Source of the DNA: an uncultured Geobacter sp.
GTDB taxonomy: Bacteria > Desulfobacterota > Desulfuromonadia > Geobacterales > CAIOGM01
Assembly (NCBI GenBank): GCA_903902855.1
Contig: CAIUWK010000072.1
Coordinates: 62,001-126,000, forward strand
DNA length: 64,000 nucleotides
Direction of reading: 5' to 3'
Numbering within the stretch: the stretch's first letter is position 1; the number at the start of each line of letters is the position of its first letter. Below are positions 19,986 through 29,187 of this stretch, piece by piece. Under the pieces are notes generated by a model. That model ran no database searches. It was not told the origin of the DNA and saw nothing but the letters and a program-made list of their open reading frames with translations. The position numbers and the translations under genes were made by a program.

Positions 19986-21653
19986 ATGAGGATTCCGACT
20001 CTCATAGCAATGTTCATTATGACCGGTCTCATGGCCGGTTGTGGCGGCGGATCAAGTTCCGGCCCGACGGCTGCGGCCATAGTCAACAGCGCGGTGACCA
20101 TCACAGGTTCCGTGGTGGATGCCGCTTCAGTTACCGCGACCACTCCAGGCACTCTGCTGGATGTGACGGTTACCGCCGTGGACGTAGCAACTCAGGCGCA
20201 ACAGAAGGTGACCATCAACAGCACCGGCAACTATTCCGTAACCCTTGACCAGCTTCCTACAAAAGATCAGACCATCGCCATCACCGCCACCCCAAAGGAT
20301 TCAAGCTATTTGCCCAACTCTACCACCGTGACAATTTCCAGCACGTCAGGGGTGAAAGCCTATCAGGCGGCCACGATTGGCCTGGTTTCCGTGACAAAGG
20401 ATGCAAATGGGGTAACATCGAAAATTACGACAGGCACGATCGTGGGGCAGGACCTCGTCGTAAATGGAGCGACGACTATCGCCACCGTCACATCAGGGAC
20501 GACGTTGTCTGATGCCAACGGGAATGCTCTGGATAACGGCACGCTGACCCTCACCACGACCATGTATGACCCGGCGACCGCCGCCGGCTTTGCGCCTAAT
20601 CCCAGCAACTCCATCTTTGCCTCTGCCGCATTCACCGATGTCACGGTGAAAGACGCCACCGGTAAAATTGCAAAAACAGCAAGTAAACCGGTGACGATCA
20701 GGATGAACGTCGACGGTGCGCAGACGTACGATGCTAATGGCAATGCCCAGGCAGTGAAAGCTGGTGACACCATCGAACTCCAGACCTATAACAAGAGTAC
20801 CGGCGTCTGGGAGCAGGATACTAAGGCCACGGATACCGTGACAAAGGCAACCGGCGCTGTTACGGTGCGTACTGCTGGCGGCAAGCTGTTTGTGGAGTAC
20901 ACGGTCACCCACTTCTCTTACTGGAACCTGGGCTTTACTGGTCTCATAAAATGTAACGGCGCCACCGTCGGCGGTCATCTCTATGCTGCTCTTCCCCCAC
21001 TTGGCTTCAGTATCAACGGTGTGGCCTTGGCCCTGAAGGTCACCAACCCATCTTACCCCACCGTCAAGTTTATCGATGCGATCAAGCCTGCGGCTGATAC
21101 AAATATCACGCTCCAGAACGTGCCGGGCACCGGCACAACGACCCTGACTGCGTATTATGACGGCGCGCCTGTTGGAACGAAAATTATTTCGGGTTGTGCT
21201 TTTACGGGAGGCAACACACTATCTCTTAATATTCCGGAGACTCCGGTTGCCTGGACCCTGCAACGGAAGTGTCGGGATACCGTTCAGACACAGCCTCTTG
21301 CGAATGTAGTTATTTATGACTGCTCACCAACCGCAACCACCCTTGACGGAACCTGCCGACTGGTCACGACTACCAACGGCACCGGTGAGGCCACTGTGTA
21401 CCTGCTGAACACTCTCGATCACCTCTTCGTGCAGCCTACGGCGGTACAGAAAAACGCCTGGGGTGTGGGGAGGCCGAGCGTCTCGAACGGTCCTTCCTAC
21501 GGTGCTAAGGCTGTTCAGGATATGATCGTTGTCGCTGATGGTAGCGCGAAGGTTGTCGGAAACGCGGATCTCATCTCTAATGCCCCTAACGGTGGTACCA
21601 TCCAGTTCGTTAGCGGTTTGTGGGAGTTCTGCTCAATAACCGGAGCAGATTAG
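19986..21653 (+). CDS. Large Thr-rich lipoprotein
   Basis: The 555-residue product has a type II signal peptide with lipobox LMAGC at residues 15-19, followed by GGGSSSG, so it should be lipid-anchored. The first ~140 residues are Thr/Val/Ala-rich with a beta-rich carboxypeptidase-regulatory-like or Ig-like look (VTITGSVVDAAS..., NYSVTLDQLP). Residues about 215-320 contain PVTIRMNVDG, GDTIELQTYNKSTGVWE and THFSYWNLGF, a pattern seen in cell-surface and cartilage-layer-like proteins. The C-terminal part contains several cysteines (CRDT, CSPT, CRLV). AAAGGAG precedes the ATG. Function unknown; its neighbours are surface proteins. Confidence 0.8.
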   Translation: MRIPTLIAMFIMTGLMAGCGGGSSSGPTAAAIVNSAVTITGSVVDAASVTATTPGTLLDVTVTAVDVATQAQQKVTINSTGNYSVTLDQLPTKDQTIAITATPKDSSYLPNSTTVTISSTSGVKAYQAATIGLVSVTKDANGVTSKITTGTIVGQDLVVNGATTIATVTSGTTLSDANGNALDNGTLTLTTTMYDPATAAGFAPNPSNSIFASAAFTDVTVKDATGKIAKTASKPVTIRMNVDGAQTYDANGNAQAVKAGDTIELQTYNKSTGVWEQDTKATDTVTKATGAVTVRTAGGKLFVEYTVTHFSYWNLGFTGLIKCNGATVGGHLYAALPPLGFSINGVALALKVTNPSYPTVKFIDAIKPAADTNITLQNVPGTGTTTLTAYYDGAPVGTKIISGCAFTGGNTLSLNIPETPVAWTLQRKCRDTVQTQPLANVVIYDCSPTATTLDGTCRLVTTTNGTGEATVYLLNTLDHLFVQPTAVQKNAWGVGRPSVSNGPSYGAKAVQDMIVVADGSAKVVGNADLISNAPNGGTIQFVSGLWEFCSITGAD

Positions 21654-21709
21654 ATCGATCCTATTTCCATGTAGTGCATTCGATGAAATCTTGACGTGGT
21701 AGCTGATGT

Positions 21710-21746
21710 CGACAAAAGAGGAAGTTAACGCTTCCTCTTTTGTCGT
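21710..21746 (+). terminator. Rho-independent terminator of the lipoprotein gene
   Basis: CGACAAAAGAGGAAG pairs with CTTCCTCTTTTGTCG around a short TTAACG loop. It may be bypassed or end transcription just before the YjbH gene at 21771. Confidence 0.85.
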
Positions 21747-21770
21747 ATCCAGGGCATTCATGAGGTTGAT

Positions 21771-23921
21771 ATGTCACAAGGCTTGAAGTTGTTTGGACTG
21801 TTTACGGTGAGCGGTTTTATTCTGATAAGTCTCGTCACCGGGGGCATTGCCGGAGATTTCCCCTCCGCGTTGTCCCTGCAAGGGTTTACCGGTATCATGA
21901 ACATTCCCACGGCCAACGTCCAGAAGGAAGGGACCATGGCCCTCTGGTATGCGAATCAGAAGGAGTCCTTGAAGGGCGTTCAGAATAAAGAGAATTATCT
22001 CTTCTCCGTCGGGTTCTTCTCCCTTCTGGAGGGGGGAGGGCGTGTAGCCCAAGGGTACAAGGATCTTTCTGCACAGTTCAAGGTGACGACGGCCCCCTTC
22101 ACTCCAAAGAGTTACCCCTGGCTCCCCTCATTGGCCTTTGGTACGCAGGATCTGGGAGGGGGCGCGCATCATTTTCGTTCAACCTATCTCGTGGCGACGG
22201 AGGAGCTTAGCCGAATCCGTGTCTCCTTGGGATACGGCACCGGACCGGACCGGATGGACGGTCTTTTCGGTGGGGGGGAGCTGAAGGCTTTGGATTGGCT
22301 CTACCTTTTGGGGGAGTATGACACCAGGAATACGAACGCCGGCATCCGAGTCGTCTCGCCGGAGCTCTTCGGCTATCCGGTGAATATCCAGTCAACAGTC
22401 AAGTCGGCCGTAAACAATCACCCAGGGAACATCGATTTTTCGGTGGGGTTTCAATTCGCACTGGGTCAAGATCGGCATCGCCGTAGCGTGACCCCTGCCG
22501 ATGATGCCCATGCCACGGTTACGGGGGAGAGTGCCACCGGAGCAGGAACTCTGCCGCTCAAGGCCGGAGTTGAAGCTGTTGCCGCCGTCTCACCCGAAGC
22601 ATCTTCTGAAAATCCGGAGCTCCTCCCACTCAAGGCCGGGACGGCTGCCATCGGGGTCGGCGCCGACAGGGTGGTTGTTTCCAGAACCGAAGCCTTATCC
22701 GCTTTTCGTGACAAGCTCGTGGCCGACGGATTCGTGGACGTGCGGGTCGGGTCAAGCGGGACCGATCTTCTTGTGGTCGAATATGAAAATGATCGCTATA
22801 CCCAGAGCCAGTTGGATGGTATGGGGGTGGTGCTGGGGATGGTGGTAAAATATCTGCCGCTGGAGTTCAAAACGATACGACTCGTTCTGAAGGTCCGGAA
22901 AATCAAGATGTTGCAGGTAACCCTGCCCAGAGGAAATCTCGACTCCTTTTTTCGTGACGCCGGCACCAGTGAAACCTTTGCCGACCTCGTCGCGGTATCC
23001 TATGGAATCGATGGCAACAACGGGGTAGAGTTCGTGGAAGAAGGGAGTTTTGCCGGCAGGTTCCGCTCCCGGTTGACACTGGCACCACGTTTGAAGACTT
23101 TTGTGGCGACGGATGTCCGGACCTTGGACTATCTGCTCTCCTTTGCCCCTTCACTTGCTGTTGATCTCTGGAAGGGGGGCGTTCTGAACGCCACTGCCGA
23201 TATACCGGTTTCCTGGAGTAAGGGGTTTAACGATGATGAATCGTTCAGAGGTTACCGGAATGACCCACGCCTTGATAGTGTGATGCTATTCCAGGCACTC
23301 AAACCAAGGCCTGATTTTATGATCTCGTTGAGTGCAGGGATGATAAGTAAGGATGTCTATGGTACCGTGAACGAGGCCTATTGGTATTCACGAGAGGGGA
23401 ATCATCGGTTGGGCTTCCAGCAGGGTTTCGGCAAGGACAATACCTATAACTTCAATCATACGGCGTATCTCGGCTCCTACCGCTATACCTATACCCCGCT
23501 GGATAGCTCTCTCACGTTAACCGGAGGGAGTTTCTGGGACAATGATAAAGGTGTTCGAGCCGATCTGACCCGATCTTGGGGAGATACGACTTTTTCTCTC
23601 TTTTACAAGGCGTCCCGTACGGTTAACGCTGAGAGTTACCAGATCGGTGGAATTCAGGTCGCATTTCCTCTCACCCTCCGTCAGGGGATGAAGCCGTATC
23701 CCGTACAGGTGAAGGGGGACGACGACTGGAGCTACCGTCTCCAGACCGTCACCAAGAGTCCCACCGGTGCCAATTCGGTTTTCGTCTCCATCGGTGAAAC
23801 TCCGCCGGTCACTCCGGTCTCGCAAAATTATTATGATCGAGACCGGCTGACACCGGAGTATGTCAAGGCCCATCTTCTCAGGGTACGCGACGCCGCCATC
23901 AGGTATGTGCAGCCGGAATAA
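21771..23921 (+). CDS. YjbH-family outer-membrane beta-barrel protein
   Basis: The 716-residue protein has an N-terminal signal segment and the YjbH/GfcD (PF06082) features: SLQGFTGIMNIPTANVQKEG at the start, repeated amphipathic strands, and a C-terminal barrel with QGFGKDNTYNFNHTAYLGSY. The family takes part in outer-membrane steps of exopolysaccharide production. A region at about residues 240-300 contains two LPLKAG repeats and looks disordered. There is no strong ribosome site before the ATG (GAGG at 21760-21763). It lies in the surface-protein block and is followed by a bidirectional terminator. Confidence 0.85.
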   Translation: MSQGLKLFGLFTVSGFILISLVTGGIAGDFPSALSLQGFTGIMNIPTANVQKEGTMALWYANQKESLKGVQNKENYLFSVGFFSLLEGGGRVAQGYKDLSAQFKVTTAPFTPKSYPWLPSLAFGTQDLGGGAHHFRSTYLVATEELSRIRVSLGYGTGPDRMDGLFGGGELKALDWLYLLGEYDTRNTNAGIRVVSPELFGYPVNIQSTVKSAVNNHPGNIDFSVGFQFALGQDRHRRSVTPADDAHATVTGESATGAGTLPLKAGVEAVAAVSPEASSENPELLPLKAGTAAIGVGADRVVVSRTEALSAFRDKLVADGFVDVRVGSSGTDLLVVEYENDRYTQSQLDGMGVVLGMVVKYLPLEFKTIRLVLKVRKIKMLQVTLPRGNLDSFFRDAGTSETFADLVAVSYGIDGNNGVEFVEEGSFAGRFRSRLTLAPRLKTFVATDVRTLDYLLSFAPSLAVDLWKGGVLNATADIPVSWSKGFNDDESFRGYRNDPRLDSVMLFQALKPRPDFMISLSAGMISKDVYGTVNEAYWYSREGNHRLGFQQGFGKDNTYNFNHTAYLGSYRYTYTPLDSSLTLTGGSFWDNDKGVRADLTRSWGDTTFSLFYKASRTVNAESYQIGGIQVAFPLTLRQGMKPYPVQVKGDDDWSYRLQTVTKSPTGANSVFVSIGETPPVTPVSQNYYDRDRLTPEYVKAHLLRVRDAAIRYVQPE

Positions 23922-23945
23922 GCGCCTGTCTACAAGAGTGACGAT

Positions 23946-23990
23946 AAAAAAGAGGAGGGTCAGCGGCGTCTGCGCGACCCTCCTCTTTTA
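23946..23990. terminator. Bidirectional terminator
   Basis: AAAAAAGAGGAGGGTC pairs with GACCCTCCTCTTTTAT around an AGCGGCGTCTGCGC loop. It separates the convergent YjbH and Sel1-repeat genes. Confidence 0.88.
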
Positions 23991-24026
23991 TTCCGGAAAG
24001 CATTTGAACCACGAAATACGCCGGTT

Positions 24027-25061
24027 TTAACGGGCAGACAGATTCGTCTTGATTACCTTTGCGAGTATCTCCGCCGCAGCCGGATCACCTTTGGCCGCAG
24101 CCAGGCTCAGCAATCTCTCCGCCTCCCGGTTGTCCTTTGCCAGCCCCTCCCCATTGAAATAGAGGAGTCCCAGGTTACGCTGGGCGCCGCGTACCCCCTG
24201 GTCCGCAGCCAGCCGGTACCAGATGGATGCCTTGCCGAAATCCCGAACCAAGCCGCCAAGTCCCTGCTGATAGAGCACTCCCAGGTTGTTCTGGGCGAGG
24301 GCGTACCCCTGCTCCGCTGCCGGGCGAAACCAGCGGAGCGCCTGGGCATAGTTAGTGGTTACCCCTTCTCCGTTGAAATAGAGGGTTCCCAATTCATTCT
24401 GGGCAGGAGCGTACCCCTTATCCGCAGCCAGGCGAAACAGGCGTAAAGCTTCTTCCTTGTCACGGGTGACCCCTTGGCCGTGCAGTGACATTAACCCTAA
24501 TCTGTATTGAGCTTCGGGGCTCCCGGTTTCAGCAAAGTGAGAGAGCTGACCGGTATGGGGAGCGGCGATGGATGGCGTCTGGTCGACTGCAGGGAGCTTG
24601 TCAAGCTTGCTTCTCGCCGCCACATTCCCCTGACGTGCCGCCTGTTCATACCAGCGGCGCGCCTCGCCGTAGTCCCGGTCGACCCCCATCCCTTCGGCGT
24701 ACATGAGCCCGAGGTTGAATTGAGCAAGGGCAAACCCCTGACCGGCGGCCAGACGATACCAGGAGAGCGCCTCCTTGAGGTCCTGAGGGACTCCCTGGCC
24801 AAGTTGATACAGGACCCCCAGATTGTTCCTAGCCGGAGCCATCCCCTGTTCGGCGGCCTTGCGGTACCAGGTCAGAGCCTGGGAGTAGTCCGGACCCACC
24901 CCTTCTCCTCTGTCGTACTTCACGGCAAGGAGATACTGCGCGGCGGCATCCCCCTCCACTGCCTGTTTCCTGAGTTGATCCGGATCCTGGGCAAAGAGGG
25001 GGGAGAGTGGGACGAGCGAGAGCAGCAGTGTACAGAGCGCAAGGCGTAGGGTGAGAAACAT
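24027..25061 (-). CDS. Secreted Sel1-repeat (TPR-like) protein
   Basis: The 344-residue protein has a signal peptide (MFLTLRLALC...LFAQ) and about eight Sel1-like repeats of 36 residues, such as AAQYLLAVKYDRGEGVGPDY and ARNNLGVLYQLGQGVPQD, with a short break at about residues 150-175. Sel1 repeats form alpha-solenoids that mediate protein binding, and secreted ones often act in signalling or cell-envelope assembly. A good ribosome site (AAGGAG) precedes the ATG. It appears to be monocistronic. The precise partner is unknown. Confidence 0.85.
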   Translation of the reverse strand: MFLTLRLALCTLLLSLVPLSPLFAQDPDQLRKQAVEGDAAAQYLLAVKYDRGEGVGPDYSQALTWYRKAAEQGMAPARNNLGVLYQLGQGVPQDLKEALSWYRLAAGQGFALAQFNLGLMYAEGMGVDRDYGEARRWYEQAARQGNVAARSKLDKLPAVDQTPSIAAPHTGQLSHFAETGSPEAQYRLGLMSLHGQGVTRDKEEALRLFRLAADKGYAPAQNELGTLYFNGEGVTTNYAQALRWFRPAAEQGYALAQNNLGVLYQQGLGGLVRDFGKASIWYRLAADQGVRGAQRNLGLLYFNGEGLAKDNREAERLLSLAAAKGDPAAAEILAKVIKTNLSAR

Positions 25062-25116
25062 GGACGACTCCTTCCGTAGGTTAATAGTGGCAATTCATAG
25101 CATATTTTCTCTCGAT

Positions 25117-25201
25117 TAGCACGTAAGTTCGGGATGGAGAGTCGTGGGGATGAGTCCGTCACCGAGTTCCACCGCTTGTAACTTAATCCCGAATGGTGCT
25201 A
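25117..25201. repeat. Imperfect inverted repeat between Sel1 and GlcF-like genes
   Basis: TAGCAC...TTCGGGAT near the left pairs with ATCCCGAA.GGTGCTA on the right, about 50 bases apart. It lies in the divergent promoter region and may be an operator pair or a remnant of a repeat element. Confidence 0.4.
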
Positions 25202-25245
25202 TGGTACGAGCAACAAAAGTGTAGCGGAAGTTACTGGAGGTTAGC

Positions 25246-26529
25246 GTGCCGGAATTGCCACTCTCAGACCCGTTGCAGCGGGTTGAAAGCGAACTTAAAA
25301 AATGCGTCAAGTGCGGTACCTGTCGGGTTAACTGCCCTGCCTTTACGGCGTTCCAGCGGGAGCCTGCCGTGGCCCGGGGGAAGATCGCCCTGGCTCAGCA
25401 TATTCTCAAAGGGGATCTCCCCCTGGATGACGCCACCTATGCCGCCATGTCCCGCTGTCTTCTCTGCGGCGGTTGTGTGGAGAAGTGCCCCAATGATGTC
25501 CCCACCGATGAGATCGTCATTGCGGCCCGGGAGTCGCTGGCCCAGCGGCGGGGGCTCACCACCTTCCACAAGGCGGTGGGGACCGTCATCAAAAACAGGA
25601 AACTGATGATCTTCGGAGCCAAGGCGGCTCGGTTTCTTGGTCCGCTCTTCTTCAAGAAGGTTCCGGCCACCTCGGGACTGAGACTCCGTTTTCCAGTCCC
25701 CTTCGTGGGGAACAAGCGGCATATTCCCGCCATCGCCCGCAAGCCGTTTCTGGAGCGGCACCCGGAGGTGATCCCCGGTGAGCCAGGGAAGCCGCGCATC
25801 GTCTATTTCGTCGGCTGCATGACCAATTTTGTCTACACCGAGACGGCGGAGGCGGCCCTGGCCCTGTTCCGCCATCTGGGGTGCACCGTGATAATCCCCA
25901 AGGAGCAGCAGTGCTGCGGGCTTCCCGGCATGTCGGGGGGGGATCTGAATACGGTGCGGGAGCTGGCGGAGAAGAACCTGGCCCAACTGGAGAAGTACGA
26001 GGCCGATTATATTACCACCGCCTGCGCCACCTGCGGCGGAGCACTCTCCCGCCTTTATCCCCTGGTGGTGGGAAAACGGAATCCGGAACTGGCTGCCCGA
26101 ATCAAGGCAGTGGCCGATAAGACCGTGGATGCCACGGTGCTTCTCCAGAAGCTGGGGCTGAATCCCCAGGAGACAGGGGGCGGTCCCGCCATCCGGGTCA
26201 CCTATCATGACCCCTGCCATCTCCGGACCCACGGGATCACGAAACCGCCACGGGAGATGCTTCAAGGGGTGACAGGGGTCGACTTGGCGGAGATGGAGGG
26301 GGCCGGAAACTGTTGCGGTCTGGGAGGGACCTTCAACGTCTATCACTATGACTCGTCCATGAGCATCAACGCCATCAAGAGCAAGGCCATACTCGCCACC
26401 GGCGCCGCCGCCGTGGTCACCGGCTGCCCCGGTTGCATGATGCAACTTTCCGATGGGCTCAAGCAGCACGGCTCCAGGACGCAGGTGCTGCATACCCTGG
26501 AAATTCTGGCGCGCGGTATCCGGAAATAA
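25246..26529 (+). CDS. Iron-sulfur protein of the GlcF / heterodisulfide-reductase D type
   Basis: The 427-residue protein has two ferredoxin-type 4Fe-4S motifs near the N-terminus (CVKCGTCRVNCP and CLLCGGCVEKCP) and two CCG domains (QQCCGLPGMSGG and AGNCCGLGG, with HDPCHLRTHG and TGCPGCMMQL). This is the arrangement of GlcF, the Fe-S subunit of glycolate/lactate oxidases. It passes electrons from a FAD-containing partner to the quinone pool at the membrane. No GlcD-like partner is adjacent. The GTG start is supported by CTGGAGG five bases upstream. Confidence 0.85.
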   Translation: MPELPLSDPLQRVESELKKCVKCGTCRVNCPAFTAFQREPAVARGKIALAQHILKGDLPLDDATYAAMSRCLLCGGCVEKCPNDVPTDEIVIAARESLAQRRGLTTFHKAVGTVIKNRKLMIFGAKAARFLGPLFFKKVPATSGLRLRFPVPFVGNKRHIPAIARKPFLERHPEVIPGEPGKPRIVYFVGCMTNFVYTETAEAALALFRHLGCTVIIPKEQQCCGLPGMSGGDLNTVRELAEKNLAQLEKYEADYITTACATCGGALSRLYPLVVGKRNPELAARIKAVADKTVDATVLLQKLGLNPQETGGGPAIRVTYHDPCHLRTHGITKPPREMLQGVTGVDLAEMEGAGNCCGLGGTFNVYHYDSSMSINAIKSKAILATGAAAVVTGCPGCMMQLSDGLKQHGSRTQVLHTLEILARGIRK

Positions 26530-26665
26530 TCATCTCGGTGCGGTTCCCCTGTTTCGCACTATGGGGCGCCGCGCCGCTAATCCCCACCGTACAACTCTGT
26601 AGTTCCATGAACGGCTGTAGTTGTCCGTCCGCTTCTTCATATTTACGCACAATAAATTAAATTTA

Positions 26666-26694
26666 TTGACATTACACTCGAAATTGTTTATGTA
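26666..26694 (+). promoter_or_regulatory. Promoter and possible operator of the XRE-cupin regulator
   Basis: TTGACA (26666-26671) and TATGTA (26689-26694) are 17 bases apart. ATTACA (26671-26676) and TGTAAT (26691-26696) form an inverted repeat over the promoter, suggesting self-repression. Confidence 0.5.
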
Positions 26695-26743
26695 ATCTCG
26701 ATATATAGAAACAGGTTTTATCCCTTGACAACGGACCTTGCCG

Positions 26744-27307
26744 ATGACGGAATACAATATTGGTCAGAAGATCAAGAAGCTCCGTCTTGCCAAGAAGCTG
26801 ACACTTCAGGCCGTTGCCAGGGAAACCGGTTTTTCTCCCGCACTCATCTCCCAGATAGAAAATAATAACGTCTCACCCCCCATCGCCACCCTCTCCAGGA
26901 TCGCCAAGTTCTTCGACGTCAAGGTGGGGATGTTTTTCACGGAAGACGAGGAAGAGTGCCGCTACGAGGTGGTACGCGCCGCCGAGCGAAAGGTGGTGTC
27001 ACGGGTCATCTCCCGCGCCGGCACCAGCCAGGGGTACTCCTACGAGTCCCTCTCTTTCCGGAAGCATAACAAGAAGATGGAGCCGTTTCTCCTGATCGTG
27101 ACCGACATGGCCTCGGAAGAGAACACCTACAGTCACGATGGCGAAGAGTTCCTCTATGTCATGTCCGGGACGGCCGAGCTGATCCTTGACAACGAGCGGC
27201 TGACTCTTGATGCGGGGGATTGCATCTACTTCGATTCGTCACTCCGGCATCGGCTCCTCTCCAAAGACGGTTCCGAAGTAAAGGTCCTGGCGGTAGTGTC
27301 GCGATAA
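26744..27307 (+). CDS. XRE-family regulator with C-terminal cupin domain
   Basis: The 187-residue protein has a helix-turn-helix at about residues 8-62 ([39 protein letters not shown]) and a cupin sensor domain at about 110-185 ([30 protein letters not shown]). Such regulators sense small metabolites through the cupin. It sits directly upstream of and in the same direction as the propionyl-CoA carboxylase genes, so it probably controls them (inference). The ATG at 26744 is used; the ribosome site is weak, and a TTG two codons upstream is an alternative. Confidence 0.9.
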   Translation: MTEYNIGQKIKKLRLAKKLTLQAVARETGFSPALISQIENNNVSPPIATLSRIAKFFDVKVGMFFTEDEEECRYEVVRAAERKVVSRVISRAGTSQGYSYESLSFRKHNKKMEPFLLIVTDMASEENTYSHDGEEFLYVMSGTAELILDNERLTLDAGDCIYFDSSLRHRLLSKDGSEVKVLAVVSR

Positions 27308-27330
27308 AGCAAGGTTCATGTTCCCAGTTA

Positions 27331-27397
27331 CTATTCACCATTCACCATTCACTATTCACCATTCACACGTCCCCAGTCCCCGGGTCCCCGGTCCCGG
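27331..27397. repeat. Heptamer repeats upstream of the carboxyltransferase
   Basis: Five tandem units CTATTCA/CCATTCA (27331-27366) are followed by CCCCAGT/CCCCGGG/TCCCCGG-type heptamers (27369-27397). This fills most of the 130-base gap between regulator and carboxylase. Confidence 0.75.
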
Positions 27398-27438
27398 TTT
27401 TATGTCACACTCACTACGATGCGAAAAGGAAGGTACAG

Positions 27439-29163
27439 ATGTCCAGACAAGCGATCAAGCCGTTGCTGAAGAACCCCTTTGACCCACCCGAAAAAGTCGA
27501 GTTCACCATTCCGGGGGAGATCTCCCGGGCCACCGGTCCCTATGAAGTGGCGATGAAGGAGGGGTACGACCTCATCCAGCGCCCCATCAAGTCGGTGAGC
27601 ATCGACCAGATTGAAAAACAGCATTTCAAGAAACGGATGACCGTCTGGGAGCGGCTCAAGGTTCTCTCCAACAAGGCGCCCAACATCCTGTTCCAGAACT
27701 GGGGGAAGAACTTGGACGGGGCCTCGCTGGTCACCGCCATCCTCAATATCGGGGGGAGGGACGTGGCGGTTTACGGCCATGATTTCACCGTCCGTGCCGG
27801 CTCCATGGATGCCACCAACGGCCGCAAGCTGGCTGATCATTTCAGACTTGCCGGTGAGAAGGGGATACCGCTCATCGGGATGAACGACTCGGCCGGGGCC
27901 TATGTCCCCGCAGGGGTGGGGGGGCTCGACGGGTATGCCGAGGCGTTCACCGCCCTGCGCAAGATCAGCGGCGTGGTCCCTTCCATCATGTGCATGTTCG
28001 GCTTCAACGCCGGCGGCGGCTCCTATCTGCCGCGGCAGGGGAGTTTCGTCATCCAGCCGGCTGATACCTTCTTCGGTCTCACCGGCCCTGGTGTGGTCAA
28101 GTCGGTTCTGGGGGAGGATATCACCCCCGAGGAGCTGGGGGGACCCAAGGTCCACGGTAAATCCGGCGTGGCCGATCTCACCGTATCCGACGAGGTTGCG
28201 GCACTGCGCATAGCCGTGCGGCTCCTCTCCTACATCCCTGACAATAACTCCATTGCGCCCCCGTTCCAGGAGACCAGCGACCCCCTTGACCGGAAGACTT
28301 GGGAGATCAATACGCTCCTCAAGAAGGCGTTCAACTCCCCCACCGGGTTCAACACCCCCTTCGACGTCTCCATCGTCATCCAGCAGATCTGCGACCATGG
28401 CGATTATTTCGAAATGCAGCCGGAGCGGGCCCGGGAGGTTATCACCGCCTTCGGCCGTCTGGGTGGCAACGTGGTCGGCTTTGTCGCCAACAACAGCGCC
28501 GTGGGTTCCGGACAGATCGACTGCGACACGGCGGTGAAGATCGCCCGCTTCGTCCGGTTCTGCAATATCTACAACATCCCGATCATCTTTATGGAAGACA
28601 CCACCGGCTTCCTGCCGGGGCGTGAGCAGGAGTCCCGGGGGATCGTCCAGGCCGGCCGCTCCATGCTGGACTCCATCGTGGATGTCCGGACTCCGCGCAT
28701 ACTCTTGATCCTGCGCAACGCCTACGGCGGTGCTTACGCCTCCTATAACAACTACTCCACCGGCGCCGACCTGGTGCTGGCCCTCCCCACCACCCGTCTG
28801 GCCGTCATGGGCCCTGCCGGTAAGGAATTCGTCTACAAGGACGAAGTCCGCAAAATGCGGGGTGCCGTGGCCGAAAGGGTCAAGCAGGGGACCCAGGAGC
28901 GGATCGCTGCCGGCATGAACGGCGACGAAGCCAAACGGGACGCCGACAAGGAGGCCGCCGACTGGCTGAAGGGAGAAGAGGCGCTCCTTAATCAGCGCTA
29001 CGAAAAAGAGCTGATGAACCCCAAGGAAGGACTCGCTCTGGGCTCCATCTCCTCCATCGTCATGCCCACCGACCTGCGTCAGGTATTGGGAGAGAACATG
29101 AATTTCCTGCTCCGGCACTACAAGCCGGGCCCCATGATGGGACCCCAGCGGGAATTCCACTAA
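27439..29163 (+). CDS. Acyl-CoA (propionyl-CoA) carboxylase, carboxyltransferase subunit
   Basis: The 574-residue protein has the two crotonase-like halves of biotin-dependent carboxyltransferases ([37 protein letters not shown]; then [39 protein letters not shown]). It transfers CO2 from carboxybiotin to an acyl-CoA. Together with the next gene and the mutase and epimerase, the likely substrate is propionyl-CoA, giving methylmalonyl-CoA. The ATG at 27439 follows AAGGAAGG. An upstream in-frame opening back to 27220 only runs through repeats and the regulator gene and is rejected. Confidence 0.9.
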   Translation: MSRQAIKPLLKNPFDPPEKVEFTIPGEISRATGPYEVAMKEGYDLIQRPIKSVSIDQIEKQHFKKRMTVWERLKVLSNKAPNILFQNWGKNLDGASLVTAILNIGGRDVAVYGHDFTVRAGSMDATNGRKLADHFRLAGEKGIPLIGMNDSAGAYVPAGVGGLDGYAEAFTALRKISGVVPSIMCMFGFNAGGGSYLPRQGSFVIQPADTFFGLTGPGVVKSVLGEDITPEELGGPKVHGKSGVADLTVSDEVAALRIAVRLLSYIPDNNSIAPPFQETSDPLDRKTWEINTLLKKAFNSPTGFNTPFDVSIVIQQICDHGDYFEMQPERAREVITAFGRLGGNVVGFVANNSAVGSGQIDCDTAVKIARFVRFCNIYNIPIIFMEDTTGFLPGREQESRGIVQAGRSMLDSIVDVRTPRILLILRNAYGGAYASYNNYSTGADLVLALPTTRLAVMGPAGKEFVYKDEVRKMRGAVAERVKQGTQERIAAGMNGDEAKRDADKEAADWLKGEEALLNQRYEKELMNPKEGLALGSISSIVMPTDLRQVLGENMNFLLRHYKPGPMMGPQREFH

Positions 29164-29187
29164 TAACTTAAATGGAGATAGAGACCA

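Noticed and set aside
25116-25310. Minus-strand frame of 64 residues with LQAVELGDGLIPTTLHPELT
   Set aside because: It overlaps the start of the GlcF-like gene and the promoter; no ribosome site; kept only as an inverted-repeat note.
25264-26493. Antisense open frame of 409 residues opposite the GlcF-like gene
   Set aside because: Shadow of a clear iron-sulfur protein; no domain and an implausible composition.
27220-27438. N-terminal extension of the carboxyltransferase
   Set aside because: It would run through the regulator gene and heptamer repeats ([13 protein letters not shown]); AAGGAAGG before the ATG at 27439 settles the start.
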